Part shown: one piece after another, positions 28,865-36,568 of the stretch
Numbering within the stretch: position 1 is the first letter of the stretch
Layout: every line of letters begins with the position of its first letter
Origin: an uncultured Alphaproteobacteria bacterium
GTDB taxonomy: Bacteria; Pseudomonadota; Alphaproteobacteria; RF32; CAG-239
Assembly (NCBI GenBank): GCA_949297415.1
Contig: CASFSV010000027.1
Location: 1 to 61,619 of the forward strand
Direction: 5' to 3'
Length of the DNA stretch: 61,619 bases
Translations under genes and position numbers: made by a program
Notes under the pieces: model-generated
Databases searched by the model: none
The model's input: only the letters and a program-made list of their open reading frames with translations
What the model was told of the DNA's origin: nothing

Positions 28865-29173
28865 ATGGAAAAGGTAAAAGAACTGATAGCCAATTATAGC
28901 CTATGGGGATTGTTTATTGGTTTTGCGACCATAATGATAAAGCCGTTTATATCAATCCGTCAGACGATGCGAGATATGCTGATAACATTTCTATTCAGTA
29001 TGTTATGTGGCTTATTGGCGGAGTATATGGATATTCCGACACCGGTGAAATATGGAATATCTGGGGTATGCGGACTATTTGCGGTAAGGCTATACATGAT
29101 AGCGGACAGTTTATTAAAACGCGCGCAAATGGATCCGTTTAATTTCATCAAGAATATTAAAGGGAAACAATGA
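28865..29173 (+). CDS. Holin-like small membrane protein
   Basis: A 102-residue protein with three hydrophobic segments (about residues 12-28, 37-52 and 58-80) and a basic C-terminus, the class of phage holins. A perfect GGAGG site lies 10 nt after the tail-fibre-like stop, and its own stop overlaps the next start by 4 nt. Position between a tail-fibre gene and spanin genes supports a lysis role. The family was not identified from sequence motifs, which are weak in holins. Confidence 0.7.
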   Translation: MEKVKELIANYSLWGLFIGFATIMIKPFISIRQTMRDMLITFLFSMLCGLLAEYMDIPTPVKYGISGVCGLFAVRLYMIADSLLKRAQMDPFNFIKNIKGKQ

Positions 29174-29448
29174 AAGAGATAAGCCTGCTTATCTGTTTGT
29201 TAGCGGTTGCCGTATTAAGTGCGTTATATTATCGCGAAGATGCGGCGACCGCGCGTTTGATGATGTGTCAATACAAGCAGAATCAAGAAATTTTGTTTAA
29301 GAATTTACAAAGGAGCTACCATGAAAAACAGGAGCTTGAAGAGCGAAATCTTGCTTTGGAACAAGCGGCATCAAAAGAAACAATATCGTTTGATTGGCAT
29401 GCGGATATTAGCAATAGCGCTGTTATTAAACAGTTGCAAAAGCGTTGA
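29170..29448 (+). CDS. Rz-like inner-membrane spanin
   Basis: A 92-residue protein with one N-terminal transmembrane segment (about residues 4-20), a short periplasmic stretch and a coiled-coil-like region rich in Glu and Gln (about 35-70). This is the layout of an i-spanin (Rz), which joins with an outer-membrane lipoprotein to fuse the membranes at the end of phage lysis. AAAGGG lies before the ATG, which overlaps the holin stop. An o-spanin gene is nested within it in another frame. Confidence 0.75.
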   Translation: MKEISLLICLLAVAVLSALYYREDAATARLMMCQYKQNQEILFKNLQRSYHEKQELEERNLALEQAASKETISFDWHADISNSAVIKQLQKR

Positions 29449-29554
29449 GTATGTGTATGTGGAAACACCAAGAGAACCGATAACCTGTATAGAGCGGATA
29501 AAGACGCCATTGGATATGGCAAAGTGTTTAAATGAGTATAAAATAAAATATTAG
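29321..29554 (+). CDS. Rz1-like outer-membrane spanin lipoprotein, nested in the Rz-like gene
   Basis: A 77-residue protein in the +1 frame of the i-spanin gene, with its own AAGGAG site. It has a basic N-terminus, a hydrophobic core ILAIALLL and a lipobox-like LLNSC at about residue 38, giving a mature lipoprotein of about 40 residues. Overlapping Rz/Rz1 genes of this kind are typical of tailed phages. No endolysin gene is seen beside it. Confidence 0.72.
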   Translation: MKNRSLKSEILLWNKRHQKKQYRLIGMRILAIALLLNSCKSVEYVYVETPREPITCIERIKTPLDMAKCLNEYKIKY

Positions 29555-29576
29555 TCAAAAAAGACAAAAAAACTTA

Positions 29577-29605
29577 TTGACAAGAAAGCAAATAACGTAT
29601 ATATT
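29577..29605 (+). promoter_or_regulatory. Sigma-70 promoter of the 145-residue hypothetical gene
   Basis: TTGACA, 17 nt, TATATT: near-consensus. The predicted start at about 29612 leaves a leader of about 26 nt that contains AACCTATTAAA and no Shine-Dalgarno. Confidence 0.75.
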
Positions 29606-29637
29606 ACGCGAAGCTAACCTATTAAATACATACATTT

Positions 29638-30075
29638 ATGGAATTAAAAAGATTTTCAAAAGAAGTTAATGACCAGCTGTTCAAGAAAGACGGCCGTCAG
29701 GTGTCAATGTTAGAGTTTGTGGATATGAGCGTATCTGCTCATAAGTCCAGAAGTGACGAACAAGTATTCACTAGAGTGCAAAAGGGTAATAAATTTATCA
29801 ACGTACCACGTCTTGTGAAGTTCAACGGAATTGAATTGTCACAAGAACAATTCCGTGCATTGGTAGACATTAGGATTGAAGAACTTTCACCGGTCGGGTT
29901 CCGCAATTTGTTGGGAGCAATGAGCATCTACGCTCCAGAATTATTCAAGGACAAGAAGGTGTTCAGCCGGACAGAAGACTTCGCAAAATCTGAAATCGGC
30001 CGCCGCGCCTTGGCATACAAAGCCGAACAGAAAAAAGAAAGGGAAATGTCCCGCGGTGGAGAGCATTATTTCTAA
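29638..30075 (+). CDS. Hypothetical protein, 145 residues, probably well expressed
   Basis: A soluble, charged protein I do not recognise; it has basic ends and no signal peptide. Codon choice is richer in C- and G-ending codons (for example TTC, AAG, GGC) than in its neighbours, as for thrS, which suggests strong expression. A near-consensus promoter lies directly upstream and a strong hairpin terminator directly downstream, making a single-gene unit. The start has no Shine-Dalgarno. It is separated from the lysis cassette by the promoter and is probably not part of it. Confidence 0.7.
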   Translation: MELKRFSKEVNDQLFKKDGRQVSMLEFVDMSVSAHKSRSDEQVFTRVQKGNKFINVPRLVKFNGIELSQEQFRALVDIRIEELSPVGFRNLLGAMSIYAPELFKDKKVFSRTEDFAKSEIGRRALAYKAEQKKEREMSRGGEHYF

Positions 30076-30096
30076 GCCGGACATAAACTAAAAAGA

Positions 30097-30136
30097 AAAC
30101 AGCTTCTTCCCACCGGGACGAAGCTGTTTTTTTTTA
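30097..30136 (+). terminator. Terminator of the 145-residue hypothetical gene
   Basis: ACAGCTTC and GAAGCTGT form a perfect stem with a T-run of nine. Confidence 0.9.
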
Positions 30137-30245
30137 TAGAGAAAAGGAAAAAGCGTTTTATAAGGAGCATGGCGCCCTTAAACCACCGATAAATAGAGTT
30201 GCTTTTTATTTTTATCCCCATATAATAAAAACAAGGAGTAAGTAA

Positions 30246-30520
30246 ATGCAAAAATTAAAAAAAATTTTTTATTTTATGTTGGGGCTAAACGTTGTTCCTT
30301 TTTTATTAAGTATCCCGTATGCGTATATACTTCAGGCCGATAATTTAAAAGAATTTTGGGCGTATTGGTTTATTGCCTATTTTATCATTTACCTGATTTC
30401 CCGTTGTTGTATAAAGAAAATATTCAAAAGCACGTTCCGAATAGATATGCGTTTTATGGTATAATTTACGCCGTATTTTTTATTTTAGGCTTGAGTCTGT
30501 TTGCATATGTTTTAGAATAA
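30246..30520 (+). pseudogene. Small membrane protein, probably frameshifted
   Basis: The open frame to 30464 encodes 72 residues with two hydrophobic helices. In the next frame, from about 30440, the sequence continues with another clear helix, FYGIIYAVFFILGLSLFAYV, ending at a stop at 30520. The natural protein was probably about 91 residues with three helices, broken by loss of one base near 30440. AAGGAG precedes the start. Family unknown. Confidence 0.45.
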
Positions 30521-30567
30521 GTTATTTTTTTCAAGATAGCCAAAACAAGCGGTAGAAAGGAAAATAA

Positions 30568-31032
30568 ATGAAGTGGTTGGTTTTAGTTTGTTTTTTATTG
30601 TCATTTAATGCGAATGCCCAAGAAGGACGTTGCCCTGCTGAGGAGAGTTTGGCTATTGATAAGCTGGAGCAAGAGCTGAACAATTGTGCAGTAGTTGATT
30701 ATGGAAAAGACGAATGGCAAACATCAGAAATGTTGAAAGCTTATGACCGCTCCATTGACTGTATGCAGAAAGTAGCACACCATTTATTTGATAAATACTA
30801 TACGCACTATAATGCAAGCGTTAAGAAAAATTTTGATAATTATGTGAGTGCTGCGACGGATATAAGTTTTGATATCAACCAAAGAAGTGATATGGGAAGA
30901 AGTATTCGTCTAGCAGAAGTTTATGTTTTGGAAGCTGCCGGACGCACGCATGTTATGGTAAAAAATCTTGTCAAAGAGTATATCAAAGAAATACGCGATG
31001 AGTGTGATGAAGCACATGAATTTGACAACTAA
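30568..31032 (+). CDS. Secreted cysteine-containing protein, copy A
   Basis: A 154-residue protein with a signal peptide (cleavage expected after NANA) and four conserved cysteines in the mature part (CPAEE, NNC, DCM, DEC). It pairs with a second copy 1.45 kb downstream: leader, signal peptide, first 30 mature residues, last 20 residues and about 50 nt of 3' flank are almost identical, while the middle differs strongly. Both share a C-(x)n-DM-(x)n-DC pattern with the minus-strand gene between them. The pattern recalls DUF1311/LprI-type secreted proteins, but this is uncertain. Confidence 0.75.
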   Translation: MKWLVLVCFLLSFNANAQEGRCPAEESLAIDKLEQELNNCAVVDYGKDEWQTSEMLKAYDRSIDCMQKVAHHLFDKYYTHYNASVKKNFDNYVSAATDISFDINQRSDMGRSIRLAEVYVLEAAGRTHVMVKNLVKEYIKEIRDECDEAHEFDN

Positions 31033-31091
31033 CCCCAACCACATAGTTTAGAATATCAGTAAATAGCAGAATAGGAAAATAGCACTCGAAC

Positions 31092-31847
31092 TTAATACCC
31101 CTTTTTTGTTATATTAAGATAGAAGAGTTGTGTCAGAATTTCGAGCAATGTATTTCCTTCATTTGTAAAAGGAAGTATGTCAGCCATTGTTCCGCACCTA
31201 TTATCGCAATATTTGTTTTCAGCGTAAAATTTACTATAAAAATCCAAAGTGTTTTTTCTTATCTGCGCAAGATACTGATTCATTTCTTCTTGAACTTGTG
31301 GCGTAAAACCTATAGAAATTTCTTGTTTAATTTTTGTGGTCAAACAATCATTGATTAAGGTATTTCGTGCAACCATATCAGCAGTTGTAAGATGTTCCGA
31401 GGTTGTTTTATATTGTTCAACGCAAGTATCGTATGCAATTTGAGCTTTTTGTTCTGCCTCAGTTTTATCACTTTCAGGGGTTCTTTGAATAATTGGTAAT
31501 TTTTCCAGTTTTTCTTTTATACCATATTCATTAGCCGAAAAACATCCGCTGGCAACACCCAAATTAACAAAATTGTTTCCATCTTTATAGTATATATGCG
31601 CCAAATCTATACCTTGCTGATTAATTAAAATCGGATTGCCCGCCTTAATTTCGTGAATGATAATTTTACGAGGTTCAGCATTCATACAAATAGAACAATA
31701 ATCATAGATTTCATTTTGCTGATTGAGAATATCTGTAGCTTTGGTGATGACATCATTATCTGTAATATCGTAGCAAATGTCAGATAAGGAAAGATTCGCT
31801 TGAAAACATATGATTAAGGTACAGAGTATAAGTTTAACTTTCTTCAT
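31092..31847 (-). CDS. Secreted cysteine-containing protein, LprI-like region
   Basis: Start chosen at the ATG preceded by AGGAAA, giving 251 residues with a signal peptide ending near SLSD. The C-terminal half reads YDTCVEQYKTTSEHLTTADM and then LINDCLTTKI, matching in pattern the two paralogous secreted proteins on either side. The N-terminal half has a CSICMN pair and a CF cysteine. It lies between the two copies on the opposite strand. Function unknown; the relation to DUF1311/LprI proteins is a guess from the cysteine and aspartate spacing. Confidence 0.7.
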   Translation of the reverse strand: MKKVKLILCTLIICFQANLSLSDICYDITDNDVITKATDILNQQNEIYDYCSICMNAEPRKIIIHEIKAGNPILINQQGIDLAHIYYKDGNNFVNLGVASGCFSANEYGIKEKLEKLPIIQRTPESDKTEAEQKAQIAYDTCVEQYKTTSEHLTTADMVARNTLINDCLTTKIKQEISIGFTPQVQEEMNQYLAQIRKNTLDFYSKFYAENKYCDNRCGTMADILPFTNEGNTLLEILTQLFYLNITKKGY

Positions 31848-32019
31848 GTTTTTTCCTAAATATGCAAAAGAAAACAACTAATTGATTGGTGCACAGTAAT
31901 ATCGACTTTCTTAGTTTAATGCATAGAAAATACAAATCAATAAAATAATAGATAAGATTGACTATTATATCCAAAAGAAATATCCTCATTACTATAACAA
32001 GCGGTAGAAAGGAAAATAA

Positions 32020-32478
32020 ATGAAGTGGTTGGTTTTAGTTTGTTTTTTAGTAACGTTCAATGCGAATGCCCAAGAAGGACGTTGTCCTGCTGATGAAGGT
32101 TCGGCTATTGATAAGCTGGAGCAAGAGTTGCACGATTGTAAGATTACATATGGAGAAACGCCTTCCACAGCAGATATGAATAATGCAGCTTATAATGCGG
32201 TTGATTGTATTGTAGGCGTAGCTCATAAAATATTTGATAGATATTATGCAACAACGGCACAAGAGAGTAAGGACAGGTTTGATAAATTAGTAACAGCGGT
32301 TTATGACCATAGTCATCATCTTGTGCATGACAGTGATTTTGCAAGACAGACCTATACTGGCACAATGTATAATACAATAGCAATAGGAAAAGCCTATGTG
32401 ATAATGAAAGAAATTGTCAAAGAGTATATCAAAGAAATACGCGATGAGTGTGATGAAGCACATGAATTTGACAACTAA
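32020..32478 (+). CDS. Secreted cysteine-containing protein, copy B
   Basis: A 152-residue paralogue of the protein starting at 30568. The 26 nt before the start, the signal peptide and the last 20 residues (ending DECDEAHEFDN) are almost identical between the two; the middle (about residues 40-130) is clearly homologous but much diverged, for example TADMNNAAYNAVDC here against TSEMLKAYDRSIDC. A hairpin terminator follows about 70 nt downstream. Confidence 0.75.
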   Translation: MKWLVLVCFLVTFNANAQEGRCPADEGSAIDKLEQELHDCKITYGETPSTADMNNAAYNAVDCIVGVAHKIFDRYYATTAQESKDRFDKLVTAVYDHSHHLVHDSDFARQTYTGTMYNTIAIGKAYVIMKEIVKEYIKEIRDECDEAHEFDN

Positions 32479-32546
32479 CCCCAACCACATAGTTTAGAAT
32501 ATCAATAAATAGCAGAAAAGGGGATATAAAGAAAGCATAGAAACAA

Positions 32547-32574
32547 AAAAGGATGGATAAAAATCCATCCTTTT
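32547..32574 (+). terminator. Terminator after secreted protein copy B
   Basis: AAAAGGATGGAT and ATCCATCCTTTT form a perfect stem with a 4-nt loop. Confidence 0.85.
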
Positions 32575-32749
32575 CATGGTTGGTAGAGCCAGAGAGGTTA
32601 AACCAGAATTTAAACCAGCAATAAAAGCAGACGTATTCCTATCACACCGAGAAGAACTTTTGGCAAAACAATGCCAAATAGTTTACTTGTATACCATGCT
32701 GATGAAAATCCAGAAAAACTTCTGTATATCTTAATTTCAAATAAATCAG

Positions 32750-32778
32750 TTGACTAGAAGGTTAATTCGTTCTAAATA
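32750..32778 (+). promoter_or_regulatory. Sigma-70-type promoter of a candidate small RNA
   Basis: TTGACT, 17 nt, TAAATA. The predicted start at about 32785 coincides with the first base of a closing stem. Confidence 0.65.
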
Positions 32779-32784
32779 AAAAGT

Positions 32785-32878
32785 GTCCTCGGCTACTGGG
32801 AACGAAATCGAAATCGCCCAGTCAGTATCTATTAGCACGCTTGGATGCGGCTAATAGGATCCGAGGATATTTTTTTAT
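32785..32878 (+). ncRNA. Candidate small RNA with a three-way junction
   Basis: About 94 nt with three stems. P1 is TCCTCGG (32786-32792) with CCGAGGA (32861-32867). P2 is CTGGG (32796-32800) with CCCAG (32817-32821). P3 is ATCTATTAGC with GCTAATAGGAT (32827-32836 and 32850-32860), continued by CGC/GCG around a TTGGAT loop. A run of seven T follows P1, and a promoter fits exactly at its 5' end. It matches no RNA family I know: not tRNA, tmRNA, 6S or the SRP RNA. It lies in a 500-nt stretch without protein genes. Confidence 0.7.
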
Positions 32879-32961
32879 ACAAATGGACGTGTACAAAGAG
32901 CCAAACCACATGAATCAAGCCCCAAAGCATCAAATGAGAATATCTGCAACTATAAATAAAA

Positions 32962-32986
32962 AAAGCCTCGGTAAAACCGAAGCTTT
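32962..32986 (-). terminator. Terminator of tRNA-Met
   Basis: On the minus strand AAAGCTTCGG and CCGAGGCTTTTTTT form a stem with a T-run just after the tRNA. Confidence 0.75.
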
Positions 32987-32990
32987 ATAT

Positions 32991-33067
32991 TGGTAGCGAG
33001 GGGGAGATTCGAACTCTCGACACAAGGATTATGATTCCTCTGCTCTAACCAACTGAGCTACCCCGCC
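32991..33067 (-). tRNA. tRNA-Met (CAT), elongator
   Basis: Minus-strand cloverleaf with CCA: acceptor GGCGGGG with CTCGCT-type 3' side, D-arm GCTCAGTTGGTTAGAGC, anticodon loop AATCATAATC (CAT) and T-loop AGTTCGAATCT. The acceptor begins with G and lacks the initiator features. A CAT tRNA can also be tRNA-Ile2 with modified C, but the body resembles elongator Met. Confidence 0.88.
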
Positions 33068-33280
33068 ATCAGGTACGAAAGAGTTTTTACAGATAAATTT
33101 TGATAATGTCAATAAGAAAAATCAAAAAAGTGCAAAAAAATATTTGTGAAGAAATGATTTATAGAAAAAACAAGTAGATGAAAACATTAACGAGTGCAAA
33201 AAATTAGAATAATACTAAGAAACCTCTTGATGTGTAACTTTTTTAATGATAGAAATAAATAAAAATTATTGGAGTAAACA

Positions 33281-33709
33281 ATGGAAATTAAATGTCCAAA
33301 ATGTAATTCTAGAAAATATGTCAAAAACGGCATAGTTTTTGGTTGGCAACGCTATAAGTGTAAAGACTGCGGATATCAATTTACCAAACCCGGAGAACAC
33401 GGTAAGCCATTAGATACATGGCTGACTTGTCATGGTTTATATATGTTTGGCTTATCAATGCGACAGATTGCGCGAATAGTAGGTCTATCTGCACAAACAA
33501 TATCTAGGTGGATAAGAAAGTGGCATCAAGTATTTATGCATGAGATAGGATCAAAGCAGACTTTATATTCCGTTAATGCGTGCAATGTAATAGAATGCTT
33601 GGGATTAAGTGAAGAAGATAATTTAATGGTATCTAGTACGCACTTAAAATCGGGGGCGGAAATTCATATTTTAATAAAGTTACCGACTTCGTCAGAAGAT
33701 GAAAAATAG
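33281..33709 (+). CDS. IS1 InsA-like zinc-ribbon/HTH protein, orphan
   Basis: A 142-residue protein. CPKCNSRKYVKNG and CKDCGYQFT form a zinc ribbon (about residues 4-30), followed by a helix-turn-helix SMRQIARIVGLSAQTISRWI (about 65-85), the layout of InsA of IS1-type elements. The last 60 residues are not transposase-like. No catalytic InsB frame and no terminal inverted repeats are seen. A proper GGAG site precedes the start, so it looks like an intact gene, perhaps a domesticated DNA-binding regulator. Confidence 0.65.
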   Translation: MEIKCPKCNSRKYVKNGIVFGWQRYKCKDCGYQFTKPGEHGKPLDTWLTCHGLYMFGLSMRQIARIVGLSAQTISRWIRKWHQVFMHEIGSKQTLYSVNACNVIECLGLSEEDNLMVSSTHLKSGAEIHILIKLPTSSEDEK

Positions 33710-33779
33710 CTTCAAAGTTTCATCATTATAAAAGTGACACAAACTTTTTTTTGCTTGCAATAAAAAAATATTTTTTTTA

Positions 33780-33816
33780 CACCCAAGCCGTTAGCAAAAA
33801 GATAACGGAAAGGGTG
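33780..33816 (+). promoter_or_regulatory. Leader hairpin covering the ribosome-binding site of the efflux adaptor
   Basis: CACCC (33780-33784) pairs with GGGTG (33812-33816), and inside it CCGTTA (33788-33793) pairs with TAACGG (33803-33808). The right arm contains the AGGGTG ribosome-binding site 8 nt before the start codon at 33824, so folding would hide it. Confidence 0.55.
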
Positions 33817-33823
33817 AAACTCA

Positions 33824-34936
33824 ATGAAAGTCAAAAAAATAAAAAGCTCAAAAGTGATTCGCAATAGTGTATATGCGATAGTTTTTATGTGTATAGGGGC
33901 ATGGGGACATTCAATAATCAAACCGAATATTGAGAATATGCAAGGTAGCCAAGAACCTCCTTATGTAATAACTAGAGGTCTGAAAAAGGCTGATGTTTCA
34001 GAGAAAAAGAAATACATTGCGGAGGTAGAAGCTATCAACAGTGTTGATATTATTCCTCAAGTATCCGGTTATTTGGAAGAAATTTTATTTGAAGATGGTG
34101 CTGAAGTAAAAGCAGGACAAAAGATTTTTATAATAGAGCAAACCCAATACAACGCGGATTTAGAAAAAGCCGAAGCCGCAGTAAAACAGTTATCCAAACA
34201 ATACACACGTATTTCATCACTAAATAAGCAAAAATTTGCATCAGACAAAGAAATAGATTTGGCAGAAAGTAACTTGCGTCAAGCTAAAGCAGATTTAGAA
34301 ATAGCAAAATTAAATTTGGAACACTCAGAAATCAAATCTCCGATAACTGGACGCATCGGTAAGGCAAAAATCACCAAAGGTAATTATGTAAGCCCATCAA
34401 GCGGTAGCCTTGCACGGGTGGTACAAACCAATCCGATACGAATAGCATTTTCTGTTAGTGACAAGGAAAGAAACGTATTTATGGAAAAAGCCGCGTCTTC
34501 AGAAAATATATACATAGATATAAAATTGCCAAATGGAAAGACGCAAACAACCAAAGCTGATAACCTATTTTTTGACAACGAATTTAATCCCGAAACCGCA
34601 ACTTTACCAGTATATGTAGATGTTGCAAATAACGATAATTTGCTAATTTCAGGAAATTATGTCGACATATATGTTCGTTTCAATGTGAAAAAAGAAGCGA
34701 TTTTGGTCCCTCAAACAGCATTGATGTCAGACATAAATGGTAGTTATGTTCTCACTGTGAATAAAGATAATATAGTTGAGCAGAAATATCTTAAATTGGA
34801 CGGTGTAAAAGATGACATGCAAGTTGTTTTAGCTGGATTAAATGGTGACGAACACGTTATTGTGCAAGGCTTACAAAAAGCAACTCCTGGCACAAAGGTA
34901 AAAGAAAATTATCTCAGTAGCGCATTGGAGGATTAA
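33824..34936 (+). CDS. RND efflux periplasmic adaptor (membrane fusion protein)
   Basis: A 370-residue HlyD/AcrA-type protein. One N-terminal hydrophobic anchor (about residues 12-30) is followed by the lipoyl-like half [20 protein letters not shown] (from about residue 69), an alpha-hairpin (about 115-160), the second lipoyl half [14 protein letters not shown], and the beta-barrel and membrane-proximal domains. It would link an inner-membrane pump with an outer-membrane channel. The adaptor looks complete, but the adjacent transporter is reduced to its two ends. Confidence 0.88.
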   Translation: MKVKKIKSSKVIRNSVYAIVFMCIGAWGHSIIKPNIENMQGSQEPPYVITRGLKKADVSEKKKYIAEVEAINSVDIIPQVSGYLEEILFEDGAEVKAGQKIFIIEQTQYNADLEKAEAAVKQLSKQYTRISSLNKQKFASDKEIDLAESNLRQAKADLEIAKLNLEHSEIKSPITGRIGKAKITKGNYVSPSSGSLARVVQTNPIRIAFSVSDKERNVFMEKAASSENIYIDIKLPNGKTQTTKADNLFFDNEFNPETATLPVYVDVANNDNLLISGNYVDIYVRFNVKKEAILVPQTALMSDINGSYVLTVNKDNIVEQKYLKLDGVKDDMQVVLAGLNGDEHVIVQGLQKATPGTKVKENYLSSALED

Positions 34937-34938
34937 AG

Positions 34939-35550
34939 ATGTTTTCAGCTCGTTTTATAGAACGTCCACGCCTGTCTTTCGTAATTTCAATAGTAATTGT
35001 ACTAGTCGGAATAATAGCTCTGCTTAATTTACCGATAGCATTATATCCTGACATTACTCCACCGCAAATATCCGTATCTGCAACATATCCGGGGGCATCT
35101 GCGGAAGTAATAGCAAAAACAGTAGGTATTCCGTTGGTAGTAGCGATTAATGGTGCATTGTTAGGGCTTTTACTGAGCGGTATGCCGTTAAGTGTATATG
35201 CGCAATTAGGGTTAATATTGTTGATTGGTTTAGCCGCTAAAAACGCAATTTTGATTGTAGAGTTTGCCAAAGACGAACGAGCCAAAGGAGCAACAATTGT
35301 AAATTCAGCGCTAAAAGGATTGCAAGAAAGATTTCGTGCGGTAATGATGACTGCATTTGCTTTTATCTTAGGTGTATTTCCTATGGTAATAGCCTCTGGA
35401 GCAGCAGCTGAAAGCCGAAAAGCAATTGGTGTACCCGTATTTTGGGGTATGATAGCAGCCACAACTATTGGTTTATTGATAATACCATTGATGTACGTTT
35501 GGGTACAGACCTTGTTTGAGAAATATCAAAAACATCGTCAAACCAAATAG
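34939..35550 (+). pseudogene. RND efflux transporter with a large in-frame internal deletion
   Basis: A 203-residue remnant of a protein that is normally about 1,040 residues. Residues 1-60 are the usual N-terminus ([19 protein letters not shown], then [20 protein letters not shown]). From about residue 63 the sequence jumps directly to the last 140 residues, with [20 protein letters not shown] and [16 protein letters not shown]. All porter domains and most helices are gone. The join, near [12 protein letters not shown], keeps the frame. It begins 2 nt after the adaptor stop. It cannot work as a pump. Confidence 0.85.
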
Positions 35551-35875
35551 GTATAAAAGTTTTCCACCCCCAAGAGGCAGAGTAATCTGCCTCTTCCCCC
35601 CCTCATATAATAAAGATAATTAAAGAAAAAACATAATACAACCATAGTTTCATTTGATATTTGAAGGTGGTATCATAAACAATTAGAAACAACAAGCTTT
35701 GTATAATTATACTCCATTTTTTGTTCCCTCGATAGATATGCCATGATTTTGGCTATAAATACAATAACAGGTATTTTTTGTCACTTTGTCAATAATATTT
35801 TCAGATAAAATGGTTGCTAAAAAAAGAGAATATGGTTATATAGAAAGAGATAAAATAAATAAGGGGGGAATGCTG
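35551..35875 (+). other. Intergenic region after the RND remnant
   Basis: It contains one strong hairpin, AAGAGGCAGA with TCTGCCTCTT (35572-35595), followed by C and T residues, which probably ends the RND transcript. The rest is AT-rich with no gene visible. An in-frame extension of the following flavodoxin gene into this region lacks a ribosome-binding site. Confidence 0.6.
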
Positions 35876-36505
35876 ATGAAAATAATTTTATACATAGTTT
35901 TAGCTGCAATAGTTATTGGGGGAATAAGTGGCGGTTTGCATTTATGGAAAGTCGCAAAGAAAAACGCACAAGAAATGGCTCCGTTTGCAGAGCTAAAACC
36001 TCAATCGCTGGATAAGAATAAGAAGATATTGGTGATATATTACAGTCTAACCGGACACACCCAAGACATCGCCGAACGTATTAAAGCCCAAACGAATGCG
36101 GATTTATACGCAATTAAACTAAAACAAGCACTACCGACCAGTTTTATGGCCTATTATCAAATTTGGAAGCAATATAAAGATAAGAGATTTCCGGAAGTCA
36201 AAGGTACTATGCCGGATATAAACGAATATGATTTAGTGATTTTAGGCTCTCCGGTATGGATGTATACGGTATCAACGCCAATGCAAAGTTTCTTAAAAGG
36301 GGCGGATTTCAAGAAAAAGCCCCTGGCGATATACAGTACACAGGGAAGCAACCCAGGAAGCTTTTTTACCGATATGAAAAAAGCTATCAAAAATGCAAAT
36401 GTTATCTCAGAAATAGAGTTTAATAATTTACCCAAAAAATATGATGAAGCACTGAATATCAAAATCAATCAGTGGCTTGCACAGACGATAGCAAAAGTAA
36501 AATAG
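35876..36505 (+). CDS. Membrane-anchored flavodoxin-like protein
   Basis: A 209-residue protein from the ATG that lies 8 nt after AGGGGGG; earlier in-frame starts are less well placed. One N-terminal transmembrane helix (about residues 2-22) is followed by a flavodoxin fold: ILVIYYSLTGHTQDIAERI is the phosphate-binding loop for FMN, and VILGSPVWMYTVSTPMQSFL is the second FMN loop. It is close to the flavodoxin_4 type. An electron carrier or quinone-reductase-like role at the membrane is likely; the partner is not seen. Confidence 0.85.
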   Translation: MKIILYIVLAAIVIGGISGGLHLWKVAKKNAQEMAPFAELKPQSLDKNKKILVIYYSLTGHTQDIAERIKAQTNADLYAIKLKQALPTSFMAYYQIWKQYKDKRFPEVKGTMPDINEYDLVILGSPVWMYTVSTPMQSFLKGADFKKKPLAIYSTQGSNPGSFFTDMKKAIKNANVISEIEFNNLPKKYDEALNIKINQWLAQTIAKVK

Positions 36506-36568
36506 GCTTGACTCTTAGCCCAAAAGGGGACAAAATAACTTCGCTAAACATATAAAAAATATATAGAT

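Larger units (their letters stand above)
30545..32525 (+). repeat. Duplicated unit of about 530 nt around the secreted-protein pair
   Basis: Two direct copies, about 30545-31080 and 31997-32525. The 5' end (from ACAAGCGGTAGAAAGG through the signal peptide) and the 3' end (last 60 coding nt plus about 50 nt after the stop) are almost identical, while the central 250 nt are diverged. The minus-strand relative sits between the copies. Confidence 0.85.

Noticed and set aside
32576..32734. A 52-codon frame starting in the terminator after the secreted-protein gene
   Set aside because: It has no ribosome-binding site and starts inside a hairpin; the sequence resembles no known protein. It might be a gene relic, but nothing supports expression.
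35786..35875. Longer N-terminus for the flavodoxin-like protein
   Set aside because: The extension lacks a ribosome-binding site and places a charged stretch before the transmembrane helix; the ATG at 35876 has a strong site.
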